This document shows positions 36,653 to 45,146 of a DNA stretch of 64,000 nucleotides, in pieces; positions within the stretch are counted from its first letter, which is position 1, and the number at the start of each line of letters is the position of its first letter. The notes beneath the pieces were generated by a model that searched no databases, had not been told where the DNA came from, and saw only the letters and a list, made by a program, of their open reading frames with translations. The position numbers were made by a program, and so were the translations under genes. Origin of the DNA: Microvirga rosea (GTDB lineage Bacteria > Pseudomonadota > Alphaproteobacteria > Rhizobiales > Beijerinckiaceae); contig NZ_JAJDOP010000003.1 in the NCBI RefSeq assembly GCF_020595095.1, positions 434,001 to 498,000 on the forward strand, written 5' to 3'.

Positions 36653-37207
36653 TCAAACACCAGGAACCGAGTTTCGCCTCGCAGCGCAGCGGCGCGCACA
36701 ATGGTTCCGATCCGCACGGCGTTTGGCGCAGGTCCTGCAACAATAAATGACGCCGGCGCGCTGTGGCATGAAGGGCTTCTGGCACTCGGGGCAGCGGCGT
36801 TCCGAGGGCGCCTCGCACTTGCGCTTCAAAGCGTTCCTGTGCTGCTGCCGGCAGTCAGGGGCGCAATACCTCCGGGCGCGGCCCATCACGGTTGCGCCGC
36901 ATCCGCGACACGTCGCACTCGTGTAGACGGACCGCCGCCGCTCGTTGTCGGCGGCTCGGCGGCATCCATCGCAGCAAAATCTTGCCACTTCTCGTTCAGG
37001 ACAAAACTCCTTCTTGCAGCGTTCGCATTGTCTTGGCCTGGGATGCAAGGCAGCAGACTGGAAGACGGCGCACGGCCCGCAGGTCAGCCGCGGGCGTCCC
37101 CGCCGCGGCTCAGGTGGGATATCACACTGGCAGATCCTGCATTTCGTTGGTACTCGGGCGGCCGGAGCCCCTTGGCGGGCCGCGTCAATAAGAGCCCAGA
37201 TGTCCAT
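36653..37207 (-). CDS. Protein with four zinc-knuckle modules, unknown function
   Basis: A 184-residue basic protein with four Cys modules: C23-x2-C26...C43-x2-C46; C61-x2-C64...C78/79...C82; C100-x2-C103...C115-x3-C119; C139-x2-C142...C156/157...C160. Each resembles the CxxCgkpF...yCs..Cr zinc-finger pattern found at protein termini, but four in tandem is unusual. Arg-rich linkers (RRSVYTSATCRG, RRPEPRRGRPR-like) suggest nucleic-acid binding (inference). ATG 37207 has a weak site upstream. It is convergent with the topoisomerase remnant. No named family is recognised. Confidence 0.6.
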   Translation of the reverse strand: MDIWALIDAARQGAPAARVPTKCRICQCDIPPEPRRGRPRLTCGPCAVFQSAALHPRPRQCERCKKEFCPEREVARFCCDGCRRAADNERRRSVYTSATCRGCGATVMGRARRYCAPDCRQQHRNALKRKCEAPSERRCPECQKPFMPQRAGVIYCCRTCAKRRADRNHCARRCAARRNSVPGV

Positions 37208-37980
37208 GCGATTAATCTCTGCTCATGTATCAAACGCATGCCGTTCGGTACAGTTCGACATAGATTACGCGCCAGGAAATTTAGTCGGCTCGGCGCGAGA
37301 TTTTACGACCCCGGCGGTCGCTGGCCCTGGCCGCGCACGACTTTAACCAGCACCCATATCCCCTTACAGACATTTCGTCCCAGACGCGCAAGCCAGTACG
37401 GCAGCACCGCCAGAGAGGCCGCAGGCGAGCGGCGATCAACTTGACGCGATCCAACTCGATCTCATAGCCAAGAGATCTGACCGCTCCCGCCAATCCTCTG
37501 ACTGGTCGGACCTTCTGCCTGCGGCTACGGTCTCGAGCAAGTCGCCTACCAGTGGTCCCTGCAGCTTGCCCCGTGCGGTGATGCACGACGTGCTCTATGA
37601 CCATTCTGTACGACGAATGCAGCAGGACGTAGTGTCCTGCGTTCGCCAGGGCTGGACCATCAATCAGGCCGGCTTCCACCCTGAGTGCCATGCTGACCAC
37701 CACCTGAAGGTGGCCAAGCACTTCCTCAACTATTCCGATCTGCTCCGAAGCGTAAGGCAGCGGGACTGGACGTTCCCGTTGCCGCTTCGGAGAGGGGATG
37801 AGGCCAGGACGGGTGGCGGTCCGGATCTGAGGATCTAATGAGGCAGCAGGCCACAGAGCCTCTCGGATCATTTATTACGCGACACGGCAGAAATCCAGGT
37901 GAAGTCACGGAACTTCCAATAGGCACATAGGCGACAGAAGCCAGCCTTGCGGCTTGTCTGTCGTTTGGTAGCCCGCCGTC
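37208..37980. other. Island intergenic region, probable relict sequence
   Basis: No intact gene is supported in about 770 bases. Both strands have open stretches (minus strand about 37281-37871, plus strand 37566-37838), but none has a clear start signal or recognisable motif. It may be decayed mobile-element or cargo sequence. Confidence 0.45.
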
Positions 37981-38621
37981 ATGTGTAATCTCTACTCGAC
38001 CACCAAGATGCAGGACGCGATCCGGCAGCTCTTCCGCATCCGGCACGACCGCACCGGCAACCTGCCGCCATTGCCGGGGATCTTCCCCGACGACAGGGCG
38101 CCGGTCGTTAAGAGCCATGACGGCGAGCGCGAGCTGCTGATGATGCAGTGGGGCTTTCCGTCTCCGCCGAACGTCAACGGCCCGCTGGTGCCGAAGGTCC
38201 GCAATGTGAAGAGTCCCTATTGGCGCGGCTGGATCAAGCCGCAATACCGCTGCGTCATGCCGCGGACCAGCTTCTGCGAGTACCAGGATACGAAACCTCG
38301 CAAGACGCCGACTTGGTTCGCCTTATCCGAGGAGCGGCCGGTGGCAGCCTTAGCCGGCATCTGGCGGCCGTGGACCGGCGGCGCGGCACCAAGGCCGAAC
38401 CGGTCGAGAGCGAGCACCTGCTCTACAGCTTTTTGACCCGCGAGCCGTACGCCGAGGTCAAGCCGATCCATCCCAAGGCCATGCCGGTGATCCTCGCCAC
38501 CGAGGACGAGTTTGACGCGTGGCTGAATGCGCCGGTGGAAGAGGTCCTGAACCTGCAGCGGCCGTTGCCGGACGGAGCTCTGCAGATAGTCGCCCGCGGC
38601 GATCGAAAGGATGCGGCCTGA
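37981..38621 (+). pseudogene. SRAP-domain (YedK/HMCES-like) gene, frameshifted
   Basis: SRAP proteins form a DNA-protein crosslink at abasic sites in single-stranded DNA through Cys2. The first frame starts MCNLYSTTKMQDAIRQLF with that Cys and continues with PGIFPDDRAPVV, LLMMQWGFPSPP and RCVMPRTSFCEYQ. The reading frame is lost near 38378-38382 after AALAGIWRPWTG, where one base is missing. The other frame then continues RGTKAEPVESEHLLYSFLTR, PIHPKAMPVIL and EEVLNLQRPLPDG to TGA 38621. Joined, it is a normal-length SRAP protein of about 213 residues. A sequencing error in the GGCGGCGCGG run is possible. The IS element begins 27 bases downstream. Confidence 0.82.
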
Positions 38622-38648
38622 GCGACGTGCGTGGTCCGCTTTGTGCCG

Positions 38649-40194
38649 ATTTCGTTGAAAAAGTCCTCGTGATCGGCGGCGGATCGTGATTCCCTGATCG
38701 GGCGTTCTCAGCGGAGGACCGGGCCATGATGGGCGAGCGTCTCGTGATGCAGGAGAGCCTGTTCTACGAGTTTCGGCTCGAGGACCCCGTCCCCTCCGAT
38801 CACCTGCTGCGGCGCATCGACCGCTTCGTGGACTGCTCCGAGCGGCGCCAGCACTTGGCTGGCTTCTACAGCTCCATGGGACGGCCTTCCATCGACCCCG
38901 AACTGATGATCCGCATGCTGCTGATCGGCTACTGCCTGGGCATCCGCTCCGAGCGGCGCCTGTGCGAGGAAGTGCATCTCAATCTCGCCTATAGATGGTT
39001 CTGCCGCTTGGGCCTGGAAGGAAGGGTGCCGGACCACTCCCCCTTCTCCAAGAACCGGCACGGGCGCTTTCGGGAGTCTGACCTTTTCCGCCGCCTGTTC
39101 GAGGCGGTGGTGCAGCGCTGCCTGGATGAGGGGCTGGTGGGTGGCGAAGGCTTTGCCGTGGATGCCAGCCTGATCCACGCCGATGCCAACAAACAGCGCT
39201 CCCTGGCCGGCTCCGACTGGAGAGCCCAGGATCACACGCGGGAGGCTCCGCGGGCCGTGCGTGAGTATCTCGCCACGCTCGACGAGGCTGCCTGGGGTGC
39301 AGCGACTGATGTTGAGCCGAAGTTCGTCTCGCCCTCGGATCCGGCGGCTCAGTGGACCGGAGCAATGCGCGGGCCAGCGTTTTTTGCCTATGCGGACAAC
39401 TACCTGATTGACCTCAAGGAAGCTGTGATCGTGGATGTGGAGGCCTCGCGCGCGGTGCGGCAGGCTGAAGTCGGAGCGGCCCGCACGATGCTGGAGCGCA
39501 CGGCCGAGCGCTTTGGTCTCAAACCCGAGCGGCTAGCAGCGGACAGCGCCTATGGCTCAGCCGAGATGCTGCACTGGCTCGTCGAGGAGCAGAAGATCGA
39601 GCCGCATGTTCCTGTGATCGACAAATCCGAGCGCCAGGACGGGACCTTCGCGCGATCAGACTTCAGCTATGACCCGGAGGCGGACACCTACACCTGTCCT
39701 GAAGGCAAAACCCTGACGACCAGCGGTACGGTTGTGAACGACGGCACGACGCGCCTCTACCGGGGCAGCACGTTCGATTGCGGTCCCTGTCACCTCAAGG
39801 AGAAGTGCTGTCCTAACACGCCGGCCCGTAAGATCTCGCGCAGCATCTACGAGCATGCCCGCGAGGTCGCACGCTCGTTGAAAGGCACACCGGCCTTCGA
39901 GCAGTCGCGGCAAGATCGCAAGCGCATCGAGATGCTGTTTGCCCATCTCAAGCGGATCCTCAAGATGGGGCGTCTGCGGCTGCGCGGTCCGTGCGGGGCT
40001 CAGGACGAGTTCCTGTTGGCCGCCACCGCTCAGAACTTGAGGAAGCTTGCCAAGCCGGTTCTGCCGACAGGGCCTCAGATGACCTGATTGGCCTAGGATG
40101 GCCCCAAGTCCCAACTCACCGTAGATCCAACTTCAACACAGCAGGCGCCGCTGCTCTCTCTGCCAAACTGAGCGCCGACTTTTTCAACGAAATC
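38649..40194 (+). mobile_element. IS1182-like insertion sequence
   Basis: The element is 1546 bp with perfect 18-bp terminal inverted repeats: GATTTCGTTGAAAAAGTC at 38649-38666 and its reverse complement at 40177-40194. TGCC occurs directly outside both ends (38645-38648 and 40195-40198) and may be a 4-base target duplication. One transposase gene fills it. It lies between the SRAP gene and the ABC-three-component system. Confidence 0.85.
38726..40087 (+). CDS. IS1182-family DDE transposase
   Basis: This 453-residue transposase starts at ATG 38726 with GCGGAGGACC upstream. The N-terminal DUF772-like part is DHLLRRIDRFVDCSERRQHL and GRPSIDPELMIRMLLIGYCL. DDE residues are suggested by GFAVDASLIHADANKQRSLA, LAADSAYGSAEMLHWLVEEQ and IEMLFAHLKRILKMGRLRLR. 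A Cys cluster (CGPCHLKEKCC) lies near residue 350, as in IS1182 relatives. The frame is intact and full length, so the element may still be active. Confidence 0.92.
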   Translation: MMGERLVMQESLFYEFRLEDPVPSDHLLRRIDRFVDCSERRQHLAGFYSSMGRPSIDPELMIRMLLIGYCLGIRSERRLCEEVHLNLAYRWFCRLGLEGRVPDHSPFSKNRHGRFRESDLFRRLFEAVVQRCLDEGLVGGEGFAVDASLIHADANKQRSLAGSDWRAQDHTREAPRAVREYLATLDEAAWGAATDVEPKFVSPSDPAAQWTGAMRGPAFFAYADNYLIDLKEAVIVDVEASRAVRQAEVGAARTMLERTAERFGLKPERLAADSAYGSAEMLHWLVEEQKIEPHVPVIDKSERQDGTFARSDFSYDPEADTYTCPEGKTLTTSGTVVNDGTTRLYRGSTFDCGPCHLKEKCCPNTPARKISRSIYEHAREVARSLKGTPAFEQSRQDRKRIEMLFAHLKRILKMGRLRLRGPCGAQDEFLLAATAQNLRKLAKPVLPTGPQMT

Positions 40195-40198
40195 TGCC

Positions 40199-40605
40199 AA
40201 GAGGCGTCATTCCTAGGGGTCCGGCCGGGAGCGGAACAGCAGCTTTGGAAAGTGTGCCTGCGATAGCGGACATTCTGCACAACTGGTGCGATTTGATCAT
40301 GATGGGGCCGGAGGCTATCGGTCCGGGTCCGAGGAGCAAGTCAATAAAACAGACGATCAGTGCCTGTTTGTGGCATCACTATTAGTTCGAATTGCCACCT
40401 GCGAACCATCGCTGTTTGTCCGTTGCGGCACGCTACGGCTACCGAGCGCGTCGAAATCGGATGGGATGTGATGACCTGAGGGGTACGAGTTTTCACCGGC
40501 CCGTGGCGTTTCAATTAAGTGCGAAGAGATGGTGGACCAACCCGCGTGTATACCGTTGTCGGGAAGGCGGAGTCCGAGTAGAATCGTGCTCGGGGGGAAC
40601 CAACT
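40199..40605. other. Intergenic region upstream of the defence system
   Basis: No gene is supported in these 407 bases. The promoter of the three-gene system should lie here. GGGGGGAA at 40592-40599 is a strong ribosome-binding site before ATG 40606. Confidence 0.5.
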
Positions 40606-40633
40606 ATGATTCAGAACAGCCGGATCGCTGCGT

Positions 40634-41911
40634 TTGTGTAGCGGCGATATTCAATTACAGGAAGGCACGGTTTCTCCCCGGCTTAAAACGACTGCCAGCG
40701 GGGATCCTGGCGACGAGACCGAACGCAACTTCCGTTACCAACACCAGTATGGCGTGGTGCTTCTGGCCGCCGTGCGGCGCGGCACGCTGAAGTACATCGC
40801 CCTCTACTGTGAACACCATGAAGACTTCCTCGCCGAGCGGCCCGATGGCCTTTTCGACGCCTATCAGATCAAGACATCGAGACCAGAGAACGGGGCTTGG
40901 ACGCTCACGTCCCCCGCGCTCACCAAGTCGATCGGTCGCTTCGTAGATCTCATGACGGCATTTCCCGGCCAGGTTGGGAGGTTCGTGTTCGTGTCCAACT
41001 CCGACGTGGATTCGGTCACGGTAGCCAGTACGGACGACAAACGTCGCGGTCGCTGCCCCGGTCTCATGCTGGACCACGTAAAGTCTTGCAGCGACGCTGA
41101 CGCGATGCAGCCGCCGTTTCGAAGCACGTTCGACGCCCTGGCGGCGGAACTTGGTGCTGATAAAGCGCAGCTCTTCGAAGTGTTGCGAAGGCTCGAAACC
41201 GTCAAAGGCCCCTCGCGCGAAGACTTCGACGCGGCCCTAGCTCAAGAACATATCGGCGGCTTGACCGAATGTGCGCACCTCGCGCCGGGCCCCCTCCGCG
41301 AACTCTGCAACGACCTCGTCGCCAGGTTCCACCGCGCCGCATCGCTATTTGTGGTCGACCCGGATCGTCACCTAGCGAAAATTCCCTCGGGAACGACTGA
41401 CGATCCAGTGATCACGGCCAAGCGCATTGTGATTGCTGATGTGGCCCTGGTCCCAATGTCAAAGGCTAGGGACACATTCCGCTACCAGGGCCCGCCCACC
41501 ATCAGCCTCGGTCAACCTCGGCCCAAGCGCATCTTGGAGCAGAAGCTGGAGCGCGGCGGCGTCGGTGCCCTGGTCGGCTATATGAAGGCGCGCGAGCAGG
41601 CGGCTGAGTACCATTTTCTAGAGGAGCAGGCAAAGGACCCCGTATGGGCGGCTCGCCAACTCCGACAAGTCGAGGAGGCGGTCCACGGCGAATGCCTCGA
41701 ATCGTATATGGCGCATCATACCGCCGGAGCGCCGTTCGGGCAGGCTATGTTCAACGAAGTGTCGACCCGGCTAAGGAGCTTGGAGACCCAGCGGAAGGAT
41801 TTGCTTGGAGGAGCGCCCTATGAACTGCTGATGGGTACCGCAGCGCTGCTGACCGACGATTGCCGCGTGTGGTGGAGCGACCGCTTTCAGATCGAAGGGG
41901 GCGAAGGATGA
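40634..41911 (+). CDS. DUF4297/Cap4-type nuclease effector of an ABC-3C/Lamassu-like system
   Basis: A 425-residue protein read here from TTG 40634. The N-terminal nuclease-like domain of the DUF4297 (Cap4) type shows GDETERNFRYQHQYGVVLLA, then ALYCEHHEDFLAERPDGLFD and AYQIKTSRPENGAW: Glu/Asp followed by QIK as in PD-(D/E)xK nucleases. The remainder is helical and probably couples to the partners. The predicted role is DNA cleavage on phage sensing. Its stop overlaps the next gene's ATG (ATGA, 41908-41911). A better start, ATG 40606 with GGGGGGAA, is out of frame by one base, so a 5' frameshift or an error is possible. Confidence 0.8.
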   Translation: MCSGDIQLQEGTVSPRLKTTASGDPGDETERNFRYQHQYGVVLLAAVRRGTLKYIALYCEHHEDFLAERPDGLFDAYQIKTSRPENGAWTLTSPALTKSIGRFVDLMTAFPGQVGRFVFVSNSDVDSVTVASTDDKRRGRCPGLMLDHVKSCSDADAMQPPFRSTFDALAAELGADKAQLFEVLRRLETVKGPSREDFDAALAQEHIGGLTECAHLAPGPLRELCNDLVARFHRAASLFVVDPDRHLAKIPSGTTDDPVITAKRIVIADVALVPMSKARDTFRYQGPPTISLGQPRPKRILEQKLERGGVGALVGYMKAREQAAEYHFLEEQAKDPVWAARQLRQVEEAVHGECLESYMAHHTAGAPFGQAMFNEVSTRLRSLETQRKDLLGGAPYELLMGTAALLTDDCRVWWSDRFQIEGGEG

Positions 41912-42516
41912 GCCTCTCCGTCCTCAAGGCCGCGGCCGACGCTGAAAACGCCGACGGCCTACACCTCGCCCGCCTGCTGGTGTTGCTGCGAAGCGCCGAC
42001 AAGCGCGGCAAGAGCGCCCCGAAGCCAGTCGAAGGCATAACTAAGCTTGCCAAGCTGGACTTCCTGCTTCGCTACCCGGTTTATCTAGAACGGGCGTTGG
42101 CGGCGCTCAACAAGTCGCCAGCCGACGCAGGGGTGCTGCCGCGGGAGCGCACGACCGTCGAGACCAAGATGATCCGGTTCCGCTACGGCCCGTGGGACGG
42201 CCGCTATCGACGCTGGCTCAGCCTCTTGTCCTCTCGCGGCCTCATCACCTTGTCGCTCAGCGGCCGCAAAATCGAAATCGGCTTGACTGATCGCGGTCGC
42301 ACCTTGGCCGATGAGCTAGCCACCCGACCGGCCTTCCAGGACTTCGCGACAAGAGGCGCCGTCGTGATGAAAGCGGTCGGCGCCATGTCTGCCATGAAAC
42401 TTAAAGACTTTGTCTACGAAATCGTCCCGGAGATCACGGGCATGAAATGGGGAACTGAGATCGGCGCCAGCAACCCCGAGGCGGAAACCTTTGACACCAG
42501 CGGAGAGCCTCGATGA
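41908..42516 (+). CDS. Middle component of an ABC-3C/Lamassu-like defence system
   Basis: A 202-residue protein with 4-base ATGA overlaps at both ends (41908-41911 with the nuclease gene, 42513-42516 with the ATPase gene), so the three genes form one translationally coupled unit. It is mostly helical with a winged-helix-like part (YRRWLSLLSSRGLITLSLSG; IEIGLTDRGRTLADELATRP). It opens with SVLKAAADAENADGLHLARL and KLDFLLRYPVYLERALAALN. Proteins in this position in ABC-three-component systems (and LmuC in Lamassu) link the SMC-like ATPase to the effector. The family assignment rests on context and shape. Confidence 0.72.
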   Translation: MSLSVLKAAADAENADGLHLARLLVLLRSADKRGKSAPKPVEGITKLAKLDFLLRYPVYLERALAALNKSPADAGVLPRERTTVETKMIRFRYGPWDGRYRRWLSLLSSRGLITLSLSGRKIEIGLTDRGRTLADELATRPAFQDFATRGAVVMKAVGAMSAMKLKDFVYEIVPEITGMKWGTEIGASNPEAETFDTSGEPR

Positions 42517-44465
42517 AATTCAATTTGGTGTCCCTAAATCTGTCTTTGCGCCGTGCCGACGAGCAGATCGAGTTCTCCAAGCTCAGCTACTTCTGGGGTC
42601 AGATGGGCGCGGGCAAGTCAAGCATCGCTCGGCTGGTCGACTACTGTCTTGGCGGCACCATCCAGCTGTCTCCCGCGTTGCAGGCTGAGTTCGTCTCGGC
42701 GACTCTAACCGTTGAGCTCGAACGGGCGACGGTCAGCATCGAGCGGCCCCGGGACGCCGCCGACGTCTTCGCCTCGTGGGAGGACGATCAGGGTCGCTAT
42801 TCGATCGTCATCCCGGCCCGTGTGGCTGCGGGCGAGGTTATCCCGGAGACGGGCATCGAAACGTTGTCGGACCTGGTCTTCTGGCTCTCGGAGATCAACC
42901 CGCCGCGAGTTCGCAAGAGCAAGGCCAAGACGGACAGCAAGATCGTGCGCTTATCACTGCGCGACCTGCTTTGGTACTGCTACCTCGATCAGGACCACAT
43001 CGATAGCTCGTTCTTCTACCTCGAAGAATCGGCTGAGTTCTATATGCGGCTCAAGAGTCGCGACGTGATCCGCTATGTCATCGGCTATCACGACGAGCGG
43101 GTCGCCGATCTGGAAGCGGAACTCGACCAGCTCCGGGCGAACAGAACTGCACGCGTTGCGTCGATCGAAAGCCTGTCCAGGGCGTTAGCAGAGGTCGGCA
43201 TTGAGTCTGAGGCGCAAGTGGCAGAGCGCGAGTCGGGACTTCGCGCCTCGATCGCCAAGGTGAACGCGGAGCTCGAGGTGTTGCGCAAGGGGCGCCGCGA
43301 GGAGCAGACCACCCATGCCATCGACGAACTGGCAAAGACGGCCCGGAGCCTGGGGTCTGATATCGCCAAGCTCGATCTCGACGCTGAGGAACTCCGCGCC
43401 ATGCGGGACCGGCACGTGCGGCATCGTAACGAAATCGACATGCTGGGCCTGAAATTCAGGCGCTCCGCGGAGGCCCGCGAAATCCTCGGAGACGTGGCCT
43501 TCGGCGCCTGCCCGAGATGCACCCAAGCCCTGCCGACCCGGCCAGCACAATGCTGCGACGTGTGCGGCCAGGAGGACCTGGTCGACCTAGCCGATCCCAC
43601 CGAGGTCGCGGCGCTTGAGGCCGACATCGCCAGCCGACGGGCCGAACTGAAGGAAGCCATTGCCGCGATCGACAGCAATCTGGCCAGGATGCGGGCGCGG
43701 CGGTCGGGCTTGCTGCAGACCAAGGACAAGGCCGAAGCTGACATTAATCGCGCCATCGCGGAGCAGGACTCTGCCTTCCTGTCGATGAGCCTGCTCAAGG
43801 AGCGAGAGCGCGCGGCGCTGGAGGCCGAGTTGGCGAGCATCGCCTGGCTACTACGCCTACCACTCTTGTTGCAGCAGCAGCGCGAGGCTCTCGCCCAAAT
43901 CGTCGCGCTGGAACAGGCGAAGCGAGAGGCGCTCAAAGAGGCGCGCACCAAAGCGGAGGCGGACCGAACAAGTCTTGATCGTTTCGCCTCCTATTTCCTG
44001 GACTGCCTGGCCCTGTCCGGAGTGCCGGGCATTAAGCGCAACGACCATGTGGAGTTGGACCCTCCCGACTTCTACCCGGCAATCCTTAGTGCCGACCCCA
44101 GCGATCTCACGCGCTCGACCTTCACCTCGCTCAGCAGCGGCGGAAAGAAGACCCTCTTCAAATGCTGCTTCGCGATCGCCTTGCACCGCATCGCGGCACA
44201 GCTTCATGCGCCACTGCCCGAGCTCCTAATAATCGACTCCCCAATGAAGAACATCAGCGAGCGGGAGAACAGGGAACAATTTGAAGGGTTCTATCGCATG
44301 CTCTATCAGCTCAGCGCTGGAGAACTTCGGCGAACCCAGTTTGTCTTGATCGACAAGGAGTTCTTCGCGCCACCTGACAACCTCGCGGCCGGCGTCACGA
44401 ACCGGCATATGCAGCCGGATAGTAACGAACACCAGCCACTGATCCGCTACTACCGAGGCAAATAA
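42513..44465 (+). CDS. SMC/Rad50-like ATPase (DUF3732 type) of an ABC-3C/Lamassu-like system
   Basis: A 650-residue ABC-type ATPase. Walker A is FWGQMGAGKSSIARLVDYC (residues about 28-46). Two long coiled-coil arms (residues about 185-300 and 350-480) flank a Cys pair set, CPRCTQALPTRPAQCCDVCG, resembling a zinc-hook hinge. The ABC signature is in FTSLSSGGKKTLFKC, and Walker B in PELLIIDSPMKN. This layout is that of RecN/SMC-like DUF3732 proteins, the sensor ATPases of ABC-three-component and Lamassu systems, which detect foreign DNA ends or structures and release the nuclease. It is the last gene of the coupled trio. Confidence 0.85.
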   Translation: MKFNLVSLNLSLRRADEQIEFSKLSYFWGQMGAGKSSIARLVDYCLGGTIQLSPALQAEFVSATLTVELERATVSIERPRDAADVFASWEDDQGRYSIVIPARVAAGEVIPETGIETLSDLVFWLSEINPPRVRKSKAKTDSKIVRLSLRDLLWYCYLDQDHIDSSFFYLEESAEFYMRLKSRDVIRYVIGYHDERVADLEAELDQLRANRTARVASIESLSRALAEVGIESEAQVAERESGLRASIAKVNAELEVLRKGRREEQTTHAIDELAKTARSLGSDIAKLDLDAEELRAMRDRHVRHRNEIDMLGLKFRRSAEAREILGDVAFGACPRCTQALPTRPAQCCDVCGQEDLVDLADPTEVAALEADIASRRAELKEAIAAIDSNLARMRARRSGLLQTKDKAEADINRAIAEQDSAFLSMSLLKERERAALEAELASIAWLLRLPLLLQQQREALAQIVALEQAKREALKEARTKAEADRTSLDRFASYFLDCLALSGVPGIKRNDHVELDPPDFYPAILSADPSDLTRSTFTSLSSGGKKTLFKCCFAIALHRIAAQLHAPLPELLIIDSPMKNISERENREQFEGFYRMLYQLSAGELRRTQFVLIDKEFFAPPDNLAAGVTNRHMQPDSNEHQPLIRYYRGK

Positions 44466-45146
44466 CACAGGAGCTAGGCCTTTGTCCGATTAGTCGTAGT
44501 CGGATCAGAGAGCGCCCGCGGCATGATCTGATCAATGGCGCACAGTCTTTCCGAAAGAGGGCTTGACGTTATGTGTGCGGGGCAAGGTGGACACTTTCCT
44601 AAGTGAGCGGACTAGTCGGGGGCTCCGCTCGAATATGTCTGCGGTTTACTATGGCTCTCATCCGTTCTGGCCGCCGGCGAATGACAGGTTTTGGGAACTA
44701 TTCAAGGCAATCTCAGCGAGCGAAATGGCCGCTAAGCGGTCATTCGCTGCCGCATGCCTGGCAAGCTTCTATGGGTCACAGGCAAGACATTCGCAGGCAT
44801 GCCTTAAGGAAAACCGTAGGCGGACGATTCCTACAGTTTATCTGGCCTGCAGTTGCGTTACGATATTTCTGCACGGAGCGTCCCTCAGACGCCTATCCGA
44901 CAGAGGCAGGAGATCCCACATTGTCGTGGCATGCGGGTGAAGCGTCTGGAGCCATGCAACCCTGTGCCGGCAAGCTCGGCCCGCGCTTTCGATTTTCAGT
45001 AGACTGTCCATGGGACCGAAAAAATTGCCCGGGCTGGTCCGGCCGCTTGCCGTCGCCATGCTTTTGGAACAGCAGATCGCAGATGCCCGCATGCCGCAAC
45101 CAAATTGCGTCGGAGCGCTGCCTTTGCCCACGACGACCGTCCCTAC
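44466..45146. other. Island intergenic region, no gene assigned
   Basis: This stretch of about 680 bases separates the ABC-three-component system from the HNH gene. One plus-strand open frame (44635 onward) reads YYGSHPFWPPANDRFWELFK, faintly like a uracil-DNA-glycosylase motif, but it lacks a start signal and the rest is not conserved-looking. I leave it unassigned. Confidence 0.45.

Noticed and set aside
37281-37871. Open frame on the minus strand in the island
   Set aside because: No motif, no start signal and Arg-rich composition; could be relict but is not supportable as a gene.
44563-44940. Open frame reading YYGSHPFWPPANDRFWELFK, faintly like a DNA glycosylase
   Set aside because: Only one short motif fits; there is no ribosome-binding site, and the rest of the frame is not protein-like.
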